This document shows positions 44,892 through 54,363 of a stretch of DNA of 64,000 nt, in pieces. How positions within the stretch are numbered: the stretch's first letter is position 1; each line of letters opens with the position of its first letter. The notes under the pieces were generated by a model. It did no database searches, was not told the origin of the DNA, and was given only the letters and a program-made list of their open reading frames with translations. Made by a program: the position numbers and the translations under genes. The DNA comes from Multifurca ochricompacta (taxonomy: Eukaryota; Basidiomycota; Agaricomycetes; Russulales; Russulaceae), in assembly GCA_022496185.1 (NCBI GenBank), contig WTXG01000011.1:496001-560000 (forward strand), in the 5' to 3' direction.

Positions 44892-45378
44892 TGTTATGTC
44901 CAGTGCGGGATGTTCCACATGACTTGTGTGACAGTGTTGTATGTGTATTCAGATAAGAAACCAATAAGGCTCCTTGGAGTTAATGGGGACGAGTCAGAGT
45001 CAAAGGGGCTGTTCCCTAAGACTTCTGTTGAACAGAGGAGTGCCGAAAGCACTGAGACAGACGAGTCAAAGGTTCAAAGGAGATGTCTGAAAGACAAGCA
45101 CTGATGTATTCAATAAGTTGAGTCTGAGGTCTACAAGGTAGATACAGTGGGCTTATATACGTAATCGGATGAGCGTCTACAAGATAAGAGTCATGGAGTC
45201 AAGTGGGCCCAAATATACAAAAGTGGAGGGTGTAAAGCCTGGCTTCTGATAGGGAATTAAGTAAGTGTCTGGTCGTAAAGATAAGAGATAAGAGGACAAT
45301 CATAAGTAAAGCAATGTAAACAAATGCAAAGGCAATCATGGGGAAGGGAGTAAGGCATGTGATGGGTCCCAGGAAGGA
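44892..45378 (-). repeat. Truncated LTR of the E1/E2/E4 family
   Basis: Starts TGTTATGTCCAGTGCGGGA and follows the E1 LTR for about 490 bases on minus, with many CG-to-TG/CA differences. It stops abruptly at 45378, where an E0-type LTR end begins. Confidence 0.8.
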
Positions 45379-45645
45379 TGTAACACCTGGTGCAGGCATT
45401 CAGCACGACGTGTGACAAGTTGTGTAGCAAAACTACGAAGTCAAGTGTGCACTGTCTTTCAAGTACACAGAGATCAGGTGAGAAGTCAATACCAAGGAGC
45501 TAATCCCTTAGTACTGGTGAGTGGAAGAGTGCCAGAAGCACTGAGACAATTCAAGAGTCAGGTCCTAGGATCACCCAGAAGGTAATGCACCAAGTCAATT
45601 AAGAAGTTGAGTCTGAGCTGTACAGGGCTATCTATGTAGGTCTTA
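45379..45645 (-). repeat. Truncated LTR of the E0 family
   Basis: Begins TGTAACACCTGGTG, the inverse of the E0 LTR end, and follows it to the TATA box, where Tc1 copy 2 interrupts it (..GGTCTTA). The rest of this LTR is not found to the right. Confidence 0.8.
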
Positions 45646-46006
45646 CAGTGCCTCACAAAACTGAGTCAATGTTTTGCACTTTTGCACTGTTTGTTGAATA
45701 TCACATCAGCCAAAACAAATATAAACAAAGTCTTGGTAGACCATAAAGGTACAAGATAAGGGTTATGTAATGCAACAAACATTATGTAAGTCTGATCAAA
45801 ACCTGTGGAGCTATGCCCATTTCAAATTGGGGACTCATTGACTCAGTTTTGTGAGTGGGTATCAGAAATATCAGAATCTGATGCTCCACCAAATGTACAG
45901 CAACCAATCCTTAATATATGGTTACCATAGTTATATTAATATTGATGGGACCTGGAATAGAGCTATTTAACCATGGTTTACATTCCCAGAATATTATAAT
46001 TTCCCA

Positions 46007-46495
46007 ATGCACCCCACCTCCTCTGCTCAGAAAGAAAACATGCTCTCTCTGGCCTCTGAAGGTCATTCCACTGACACTATTGCCTCCAGACTCAGCCTCA
46101 GCCAATCCACAGTCTCTAGGACACTCAGGACCCTCCTTCCCAACCATCAGTCACCTCATTTTGGTCATCCTTCCAAGCTCTCTGCTACCTCTGAACATGC
46201 TATCATGATACAAATCACCACAGGAAAGGTTGGCAATGCTGTCCAGGCCACAAAGCACATCAATTCCATCATCCCCAACCATGTCTCTTCATAAACTGTG
46301 CACTGGGTTCTTAAACAACATTCATTCAAGGCTGTAACAAAGAAGAAAAGGCCACTACTCTCTGCAGTACATTGCAAGAAGCACTTAGCCTTTGCTTTGA
46401 AGTACCAAAACTGGACTATGGGTGACTGGAAGAGGGTCATTTGGTCAGATGAGACCAAAATCAACAGGTTAGGGTCAGATGCCAGTCCTCCATAG
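46007..46495 (+). pseudogene. Tc1-type transposase fragment
   Basis: Starts MHPTSSAQKENMLSLASEGH; the helix-turn-helix (TIASRLSLSQSTVSRTLR) is followed by the start of the DDE domain with the first catalytic Asp in WKRVIWSDETK. A TAA at 46292-46294 interrupts, after which the frame continues to 46494. The second Asp and the last catalytic residue are missing because of the inversion. Confidence 0.82.
46201..46421. repeat. Inverted repeat arm, left (221 bases)
   Basis: Begins TATCATGATA and ends GGACTATGG. It pairs with 46490-46710; I found no mismatch. Spacer 46422-46489 is 68 bases. Confidence 0.92.
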
Positions 46496-46710
46496 TCCAG
46501 TTTTGGTACTTCAAAGCAAAGGCTAAGTGCTTCTTGCAATGTACTGCAGAGAGTAGTGGCCTTTTCTTCTTTGTTACAGCCTTGAATGAATGTTGTTTAA
46601 GAACCCAGTGCACAGTTTATGAAGAGACATGGTTGGGGATGATGGAATTGATGTGCTTTGTGGCCTGGACAGCATTGCCAACCTTTCCTGTGGTGATTTG
46701 TATCATGATA
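46490..46710. repeat. Inverted repeat arm, right (221 bases)
   Basis: Exact reverse complement of 46201-46421. It ends at the self-palindrome TATCATGATA. Confidence 0.92.
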
Positions 46711-46860
46711 GTAGTGATGTGCCTGGCCCGGCTCAAAGCTGGAAGCCGGGCCAAGCCGGGCCTGTTTGGGCCGGGCCAAGCCAGGCCGTTGTGACGGCCC
46801 AGCAAGGGCTTTGGCCTGGCTCAGAGAAACTAAAAGCCAAAGCCACCGGCTCAGGCCGCA
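46711..46860. repeat. GGCCC-rich block, hAT-end-like
   Basis: GTAGTGATGTGCCTGGCCCGG followed by many GGGCCAAGC-type units. Such GGCCCGG-rich ends are known from some hAT transposons. Only this piece is present; there is no transposase and no TSD. Confidence 0.4.
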
Positions 46861-47449
46861 TGTTACGACTAGGGCCTAGTACCCCACTTTTCTTCACTCT
46901 CCCTGCTGCGGACCCTTCCCTTCCACCTACCCTTCACTTCTTGATTACGTCCCCATCCTGGGATCCCTCACATGCCCTGCTCCCTTCCCCATGACCGCTG
47001 CTTACATATGATGACCGTTGTTTATACTTTGTTTATGCCTTCCCTTGTCGTTTATCTTCTTATCTCTAAGACCGGACACTTACTTAATACCCTATCAGAA
47101 GCCAGGCTTTATGCCCTCCGCTTTCGTATATTCGGGCCCACTTGACTCCGTATCTCTTATCAATAGATGCTCACCTCATTATGTATATAAGCCCGCTGTA
47201 GACTACACTGTAGCTTCAGACTCGACTTATTGAATACATCGGTGTTTGTCTTCTGGACTTCCCTTGGAACCTTTGACTCGACCATCTCAGTGCTTTTGGC
47301 ACTTTCCGCTCAACATTGTCACTCGGGAACAGCCCCATTGACTTTGACTCAACCACTCGAACTCCAAGAGATCTTATTGATCTTTTATCTGAACACACGT
47401 ACAACGCTGTCGCACAAGTCGTGCAGAACGTCTCACACCAGACGTAACA
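46861..47449 (+). repeat. E4 5' LTR
   Basis: TATATAA at 47184-47190, AGACTCGACTT at 47218-47228. Confidence 0.92.
47184..47228 (+). promoter_or_regulatory. E4 core promoter and predicted transcript start
   Basis: TATATAA then 34 bases to the 11-mer complementary to the primer-binding site. Confidence 0.7.
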
Positions 47450-47451
47450 TC

Positions 47452-47462
47452 AAGTCGAGTCT
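47452..47462 (+). promoter_or_regulatory. E4 self-primer binding site
   Basis: AAGTCGAGTCT, two bases after the LTR, a perfect complement of 47218-47228. Confidence 0.78.
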
Positions 47463-47468
47463 CTCACA

Positions 47469-48980
47469 GTGGCTTCCAGCCGCAGTCAGACCCTCTTCCG
47501 GGAAGAACTCATCGAACGCAGAGACGAGAATAATCTTTCACAGCAAGTACTTGGCTCTGCCGCCTGGAAAGACTTTGAAACCGAGTTTGGATACTACGTC
47601 TATCACGACGGACGATACCAACCGGTAGAATACGACGACGAGAAAAGAGTTTGGTATTGTATCCGATACTCAGACAGTCGAAACTCTTGGGTCACGACCA
47701 GACCTGCCCCACCCGAATTTGGACTAGGCCTGTGGAGAGAAAACCCTCCGGCCATTGTCACGGACTCTGAACCAGAGGAGTACGTAGAAGAACATAGCGA
47801 AGAAGCACTGGTATTAGTGTTGTCTACAGCCCCAGTTGCACCCAAAGTTGTCACGTTCAGAGCCCCTGCTTTGACAACTCCCCAGATCTCTATACAGTCC
47901 ACCAACACCGTTACCCCATTTTACCAAAATATGTCTACCATTGCTGCCCAGCTTCCAGACCCTGTCCCACCACCAGTGGCAGCAGCACTGCCAAACATTC
48001 CTCCCCCGTCCGGACGATTATCAGGAGTGCTCCCCCAGACATTCACCGGGGACCACTCACAGAGCAAAAAATTCATGCTGGAGTTCACGACCTTTAAAAA
48101 CTTCAACCATGACATCCCACAGATTGTCAACCCATTTCAACGAGCCAATCTGTTCCTTTCCCTGATTCGGGGGGATGCGGTTGACGACTGGACCATGGAA
48201 CAGCTGGAATGGCTGAATGAACAAGTTGAGAGTGGATGTCGTACCACTAGTGAAGGTCTTTGGGAGACCATCGCTGAAAGATTTAAAGATGCCTTCACGG
48301 ATGGGCAGGCCAAGCAGAAGGCAGCCCAAGAACTAAAGTCCCTTAGAATGGAAAAGGGAGAGTTGGACGCTTACATCGCCAAGTTCAGAAGTCTCGCAAA
48401 TAGGGCGGGCTATGACACAGATGAAGAGGCCACATTGGACCTCTTTTCCCAAGGGTTGCCAAATCCCTTGGTCAAGAACATAATCCAATTTCACCATCCC
48501 CATGACTGGGATAGCTGGGTCGACGCTGCCCGACGACAACAGCAGGATTACCTCGACTTCCAAACACGCTTTGGAGTTGATACAAAGAAGGGAAAGACGC
48601 GAGACCAATGGAAAACGGCTTTCGGAGTGAAGCCTGCCCAGCATGCCCAGAGGGATCCAAACACTATGGACACCTCTGCAGACCGCGCCCGAGCTCGGGC
48701 AGCGCTCACAGAAGATGAACAGCAGACACTGATGAAGGAAGGACGGTGCTTCCGCTGTAGAGCACTGGGACACATGTCCTGGGATTGTCCCAAGAAGGGA
48801 GTACGTGTTGCGGCTGCAACCACCACAGCTGAAGCCCCAGTTCATAACAACCCCCCCGCTGTGGACAAACGATCGAAAGAGGAGAAAGCTCAGGATATAT
48901 GGGCTAATATGATGAAGGAAAGTGAAGAAGTGCGCGCCATCTTAGTGGAAAAAGTGTTTGCAAAGAAGGATTTTTGTTAG
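47469..48980 (+). CDS. E4 gag polyprotein, intact
   Basis: 503 residues. An N-terminal conserved part (GSAAWKDFETEFGYYVYHDG) precedes an acidic then Pro-rich linker (about 110-190) and a retrotransposon gag domain (about 200-390, LFLSLIRGDAVDDWTMEQLEW, LFSQGLPNPLVKNIIQFHH). One CCHC knuckle CFRCRALGHMSWDC (about 430) and a short C-terminal tail follow. Makes the capsid and binds element RNA. The start lies 19 bases after the LTR. It ends at TAG 48978, inside pol. Confidence 0.9.
   Translation: MASSRSQTLFREELIERRDENNLSQQVLGSAAWKDFETEFGYYVYHDGRYQPVEYDDEKRVWYCIRYSDSRNSWVTTRPAPPEFGLGLWRENPPAIVTDSEPEEYVEEHSEEALVLVLSTAPVAPKVVTFRAPALTTPQISIQSTNTVTPFYQNMSTIAAQLPDPVPPPVAAALPNIPPPSGRLSGVLPQTFTGDHSQSKKFMLEFTTFKNFNHDIPQIVNPFQRANLFLSLIRGDAVDDWTMEQLEWLNEQVESGCRTTSEGLWETIAERFKDAFTDGQAKQKAAQELKSLRMEKGELDAYIAKFRSLANRAGYDTDEEATLDLFSQGLPNPLVKNIIQFHHPHDWDSWVDAARRQQQDYLDFQTRFGVDTKKGKTRDQWKTAFGVKPAQHAQRDPNTMDTSADRARARAALTEDEQQTLMKEGRCFRCRALGHMSWDCPKKGVRVAAATTTAEAPVHNNPPAVDKRSKEEKAQDIWANMMKESEEVRAILVEKVFAKKDFC
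48926..48980 (+). promoter_or_regulatory. gag-pol overlap, probable -1 frameshift window
   Basis: The pol frame is open from after a TGA at 48923-48925, the gag frame to TAG 48978-48980, so a -1 shift must fall in these 55 bases. A T5 run in GGATTTTTG (48971-48975) is conserved in E0, E1 and E2. It is not a textbook XXXYYYZ heptamer in both sites, so the exact slip point is open. Confidence 0.6.
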
Positions 48981-51900
48981 GCTCAAACCCATCGGCCTGG
49001 GCACAAGCACTCCATGTCACCTCTGTGTATGCTAGTCGATTCAAGTCATTAAAAATACCAGTTCATTTTGAAACTACACAGAGGACGGCTGACCGAGATA
49101 TATTAGTGGACTCTGGAGCCACAGATAACTTCATCCACCCACGACTTATTAAAACGATGGGCCTGGGAAGGCTGGCACTTCCCCAAGAAAAGAATATTTG
49201 GAACATTGATGGAACGGCCAACCGCGCCGGTAAGATCACCCATTATACGGATCTAAAAGTCCAGGTTGGGGAAATAACAAGGACCATTCGTTTCCTGATT
49301 ACTGACCTAGGAGACGAAGATCTTATCTTGGGTTATCCATGGCTTGCAGCCTTCAAACCAAAAATAAACTGGGCTGACGCGATGATGGACAAGGACTCAT
49401 ATCCAACAATCATTATGTCGATAGGCTACGATTATGCAGTCCGACATCCGGTAGCAAGGGCTGTGCGTACAGAGGAGGATCCCGGCTATTGCTATGTCAC
49501 CAAAGCATCGGAGCTAGCCCAGAAAGCAGTACAAGGACAGAACGAGAAAACCTACCACGATGTAGTACCAGATGTTTACCAGCGACACTGGAAGGTATTC
49601 TCCGAAGAAGAGTCACATCGCTTTCCCCTGGAGTGGCCATGGGATCATGCCATCGACCTTCTCCCCGATACCCCGGCCGCAATAGATTGTAAAATCTATC
49701 CACTGTCCCAGTCCGAACAAACTGCACTCATGGAATTCCTGGAAGAACATCTGGCCAAGGGATACATTCGCCTGTCCAAGTCGCAGTATGCCTCGCCCTT
49801 CTTCTTCATCAAAAAGAAGGACGGCAAGCTGCGACCTGTCCAGGACTACCGAAAGATCAATGCATACACTGTAAAGAATGCCTATCCCCTACCACTGATT
49901 TCTGAACTCATCGATACCATGAGAGATAAATCCCTCTTCTCCAAAATGGATGTGCGATGGGGTTATAATAATGTCAGGATCAAGGAGGGCGACCAATGTA
50001 AGGCGGCATTCAAAACGAATCAAGGGTTGTTCGAGCCGAATGTAATGTTTTTTGGCCTTACGAATTCACCAGCAACGTTTCAGTCCATGATGAACCACAT
50101 ATTCCGCGACCTTATTCTTACTGGTGAAGTCGTGGTCTATATGGATGATATCCTGGTAGCCACCTCTGACGACCTGAGCCATCACCGAGAATGAGTACAC
50201 CAGGTGCTAGACATACTACACGAACACGACCTCTACCTCAAACCAGCCAAATGTTCCTTCGAACAAAGGAGCGTCGAATACCTGGGAGTCATTCTAGAGG
50301 GAGGACGAGTGCGCATGGACCCCATCAAAGTGCAAGGGATTCGAGAATGGCCTGTACCAACCTGCATCAAAGATGTCCGATCATTCATCGGATTCTGTAA
50401 CTTCTACCGACGCTTCGTCAAAGGGTTTTCAGGTGTGGCACGACCACTGAATGATCTCTTGAAGAAGGATGTACCATGGCATTGGGAAGCCGCACAGCAA
50501 CGAGCATTTGAGCAGATTAGAGATATCGTCGGCTCAGAACCAGTACTCATTCAACCCGACTTAAGTCACCCCTTTGAGCTGGAGGTGGACGCCTCTCACT
50601 TCGCAAATGGAGCAGTACTATACCAAAGAGATGCCACGCAGACACTTCATCCAGTGGCATATTACTCTGAAACCTTCTCGCCGGCAGAGCGAAATTATGA
50701 TATCTGGGATAGAGAGCTTCTAGCCATTGTCAAAGCATTGCGACACTGGCAGCCTTACCTGGCAGGAACCCCCCATAAAACCGTCATTCACACTGATCAT
50801 TCCAATTTGCTGTACTGGAAGGAACCCCATAAAATCAGCCGACACGTAGCGCGAGAGGTTCTGGAACTTGAAGAGTATAACTTCACCTTGAAACACATCG
50901 CAGGAAGTCAAAATGCGAGAGCAGATGCGTTGTCACGAAGGCCGGACATGCATACCGGAGAGGATGACAATAACGACGTCACTGTTCTTCCTGAGGAAGT
51001 GTTTGCAAAGACTGCCGTCATCAGCCTCCACGATATGGACCTGTGGGCACAAGTTTCACAGAACATGAACCAGGAAGTATGTCGCTCATGGGCTGATGCG
51101 CACAATTTGAAAGAAATAAATGGCCTGTGGTGGAAAGACGGAGATTGGCTTGTTGTCACCGGTGGCGACAACATTAAGAGGGGGGTGATCCATTTTCACC
51201 ACGACCTCCCCTCTGCTGGCCACCCTGGTATCGCCAACACCTATGCACTTGCCAAGCGCGACTACTGGTGGCCCAACATGAAAAAGGATGTTGAAAACTA
51301 TGTGCAAGGATGCACAGCATGTCAAGCAAACAAAGTAAATACACACCCGAGAATCCTGCCAATATATCCCATTACCCCCATATCGTCAACCCCTTTCCAA
51401 ACCATTGCAATGGACTTCATCATCAAACTACCCGAATCACTGGGCTTTGACACCATTCTCACAATCACTGACCATGACTGTTCCAAAGCAGCCCTGTTCA
51501 TACCTTGTAATGAGATGATCACAGCGGAAGGAGTGGCAAGACTATACCTGGATCATGTATATCGCCACTATGGTCTCCCCAAAAAGATTATATCCGACAG
51601 GGATACCCGATTCACATCCACATTTGCCAAAGCCCTGTGTCAAACATTTGCCAAAGCCCTGTGTCAAACATTGGGCATCGCACAGAACATCTCTACAGCT
51701 TACCATCCACAGACAGATGGACAATCTGAACGGACAAACCAATGGTTGGAGCAGTATCTTCAGTTCTGGTGTAATGAACGACAAAATGACTGGGCGGAGT
51801 GGCTATCGACTGCGGAATTTGCACACAACTCATGGCCTAATGGGATGACAAAAGCTACCCCCTTCTCTCTTATCATGGGCTGGACCCCGCGCACCACATG

Positions 51901-52477
51901 GACGGATAAGCCCACGAATGTCCCCTCAGTAACCCAACAAATACACCAATGGGAAGATTTACAGCAATTGGCCAATGAAAATCTGGCAAAAGCACAGCAA
52001 GCCCTAGCCGCACAGCCAAGCACGTTCACACCTTATCAGCCCAATGACTGGGTCTGGCTCGAGGGAAGAAACATTCACACGTCGCACCCCTCAGCCAAAC
52101 TAGCGCCCCGACGTCACGGCCCCTTCCAGATAACAAGGAAGCTGTCAGATGTGTCGTATGAACTGCGATTGCCGCCCAAATGGAAGATTCATCCCGTCTT
52201 CCATGCCAAGCTTCTGACGCCATACAAGGAGATGTCCCTTCATGGGGAAAATTTCCCAAGACCCCCACCTGACCTTATCAATGGAGAAGCAGAATGGGAA
52301 GTGGAGCACATTCTAGACTCAATGAGAAAAGGCCGAGGGCACAAGATGCATTACCTAGTCAAGTGGAAGGGATTCCCAGACTCTGACAGTTTGTGGGAGC
52401 CAGCCAGGAATATCTTCGCCCTGGCCCTTATCTCGGAGTTCCATGCCCGACATCCAGATGCGCCCAGAAATGATTAA
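48974..52477 (+). pseudogene. E4 pol polyprotein, one TGA stop
   Basis: About 1167 codons in one frame. Protease DSGATDNF (about 49109-49132); RT ([20 protein letters not shown] at about 50130-50162); RNase H (VDASHFANGAVL); integrase finger (HHDLPSAGHPG..C..C) and core with the D,D,E residues; chromodomain (MHYLVKWKGFPDSDSLWEP at about 52345-52405). The only stop is TGA at 50192-50194, where E1, E2 and relatives have Arg. A 24-base tandem duplication (51620-51667) adds TFAKALCQ in the integrase core and stretches the second-Asp-to-Glu spacing from 35 to 43 residues, so integration may be impaired even with the stop read through. Confidence 0.9.
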
Positions 52478-52554
52478 AAGGGACCACCTTCAACCCCAAT
52501 CAAATTTCCCAGTACATGCTCCCCCAGCAACGTCCTACTACTATCCAATCAATC

Positions 52555-53742
52555 ATGTCCTTCATCGCTGCCAACGCTGCCGTCGACGCCTTCACTGCCA
52601 CCACCGTAGTTGTCGAGAACTTCCCCTCCGCCCATCCCTCTACACGCCCCTCTTCACCCATTGACTACGAAGCCGCCGAAGCCCGAGTTAAGAACCAGTC
52701 CCCAAACCCAAACGATGACTTTGACCATAGTGAAGAGCCACACCCAAATGACCTATTGGGTATGGAGTTGGACGATGAGGTACCAGAATTCCCGTTCATC
52801 ACTAACAATCCCAACTCTTTGATGTATTTCCCTCTCGAAATCACCATGGCTGATGGAACGACAGCCATTGCCAAGTACATCTTTTATACAAATGGAGGGA
52901 TGGATGTCGCGGGTTGTATGAAAAAGGGTGGCCCAGTCTACGGGGCCCCGGTCTATCTGGAAGAAAGGTATACCGGACGGCTGCACCACACGATGACCGA
53001 CGAGCAGCTGGGACATCTAGCCGCGGAAGACTCCCGCACCTTTGCGATCGACGAGGTGCTGAGTGACATGCGTCTTCCGCGTCTCAAAGCCGAGGTAATG
53101 AGACTGCGGAAGACTCTGATGCTGTGTACGACACTCAACAAGCAATATAAGGAGCACGCAAAGATGATGACTCGACTGACTAGCGGGATGTTCCAGGTCG
53201 AACAAGAGTTAGTGGAGATTCGGAAGAGGTTAGAGATTGGAGATGCGTACCAAACCATCGCTGAAAGGTATGCTGACACGTATGCCCGACCCCTCCCTCC
53301 ACGATTGTTAGGGGCCACCCTGCAATTACTGCCAAACCGATTCGAAATGCCGCAGATGCACAAGAACCCCCGAGGTGAGATGTGCTGGCAATGCGATAGC
53401 AAATATCACATCAGCTGGAATTGCCCGCTCAATCGCAAGTGGTGTCGACACTGCCGAAGCAACTTACATTGGAGCCGCTTCTGCATCTTCCGCCGCATAG
53501 GCGTCGCCCCGACGATTGTTAACCTGTCGGGATGGTGCGGCAAATGTCTGCGTCATAATGTGGGACACCGCGAGCTTGATTGCCCAGTCTACAACACATG
53601 CCGGCAATGCGGACGACGAGGTCCATATGGCTTCTTGCGCACGCATCAATGCGCAGCCGATGAAACCTACACCACCGAAGATTGGAACTTGGCGGATGAT
53701 TATGTGGACTTAGTACAGGACGATGACGGTGCGTGTTTCTAG
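52555..53742 (+). CDS. E4 third gene: zinc-knuckle protein, intact
   Basis: 395 residues, homologous to the third genes of E0, E1 and E2. Ala-rich start, SPIDYE, PEFPFITNN, MYFPLEITMADG, AKYIFYTNGGMDVAGCMKK, GAPVYLEERYTG, helical middle, CWQCDSKYHISWNC and CRHCRSNLHWSRFC (CX2CX4HX4C each), CGKCLRHNVGHRELDC, and a fourth Cys/His group, acidic end. Starts 77 bases after the pol stop, frame -1 to pol. I chose 52555 rather than the in-frame ATG at 52516 because it aligns with the starts in E1 and E2. No signal peptide, membrane segment or enzymatic motif. Function unknown. Confidence 0.82.
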   Translation: MSFIAANAAVDAFTATTVVVENFPSAHPSTRPSSPIDYEAAEARVKNQSPNPNDDFDHSEEPHPNDLLGMELDDEVPEFPFITNNPNSLMYFPLEITMADGTTAIAKYIFYTNGGMDVAGCMKKGGPVYGAPVYLEERYTGRLHHTMTDEQLGHLAAEDSRTFAIDEVLSDMRLPRLKAEVMRLRKTLMLCTTLNKQYKEHAKMMTRLTSGMFQVEQELVEIRKRLEIGDAYQTIAERYADTYARPLPPRLLGATLQLLPNRFEMPQMHKNPRGEMCWQCDSKYHISWNCPLNRKWCRHCRSNLHWSRFCIFRRIGVAPTIVNLSGWCGKCLRHNVGHRELDCPVYNTCRQCGRRGPYGFLRTHQCAADETYTTEDWNLADDYVDLVQDDDGACF

Positions 53743-53773
53743 CTGGGTCAGCTTGAACCAGAAGGGAGGGTGA

Positions 53774-54363
53774 TGTTACAACTAGGGCCTAGTACCCCAC
53801 TTTTCTTCACTCTCCCTGCTGCGGACCCTTCCCTTCCACCTACCCTTCACTTCTTGATTATGTCCCCATCCTGGGATCCCTCATGTGCCCTGCTCCCTTC
53901 CCCGTGACCGCTGCTTACATATGATGACTGTTGTTTATACTTTGTTTATGCCTTCCCTTGTCGTTTATCTTCTTATCTCTAAGACCGGACACTTACTTAA
54001 TACCCTATCAGAAGCCAGGCTTTATGCCCTCCGCTTTCGTATATTCGGGCCCACTTGACTCCGTATCTCTTATCAATAGATGCTCACCTCATTACGTATA
54101 TAAGCCCGCTGTAGACTACACTGTAGCTTCAGACTCGACTTATTGAATACATCAGTGTTTGTCTTCTGGACTTCCCCTTGGAACCTTTGACTCGACCATC
54201 TCAGTGCTTTTGGCACTTTCCGCTCAACATTGTCACTCGGGAACAGCCCCGTTGACTTTGACTCAACCACTCGAACTCCAAGAGATCTTATTGATCTTTT
54301 ATCTGAACACACGTACAACGCTGTCACACAAGTCGTGCAGAACATCTCACACCAGATGTAACA
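53774..54363 (+). repeat. E4 3' LTR
   Basis: Preceded by the purine tract GAAGGGAGGGTGA. It differs from the 5' LTR at about a dozen places, nearly all CpG. Confidence 0.92.

Larger units (their letters stand above)
45646..46710 (+). mobile_element. Tc1-type transposon copy 2 with inverted duplication
   Basis: The left end matches copy 1 base for base over more than 300 bases, including the 20-base inverted pair (45652-45671 and 45836-45855). The transposase region follows. From 46490 the sequence turns round and runs backward through 46421-46201, so the right half of the element is replaced by an inverted copy of its own middle. Confidence 0.85.
46861..54363 (+). mobile_element. E4: Ty3/Gypsy chromovirus, best preserved
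   Basis: LTRs 46861-47449 (589) and 53774-54363 (590) begin TGTTAC and end GTAACA. Gag and the third gene are open, pol has one stop. The flanks CCGCA and TGGTG do not match, so no TSD. Left is the hAT-like block, right a Copia interior. Confidence 0.9.

Noticed and set aside
54159..54362. Upstream extension of the long Copia frame
   Set aside because: These codons are the E4 3' LTR read through by chance; the Copia sequence begins at the LTR end.
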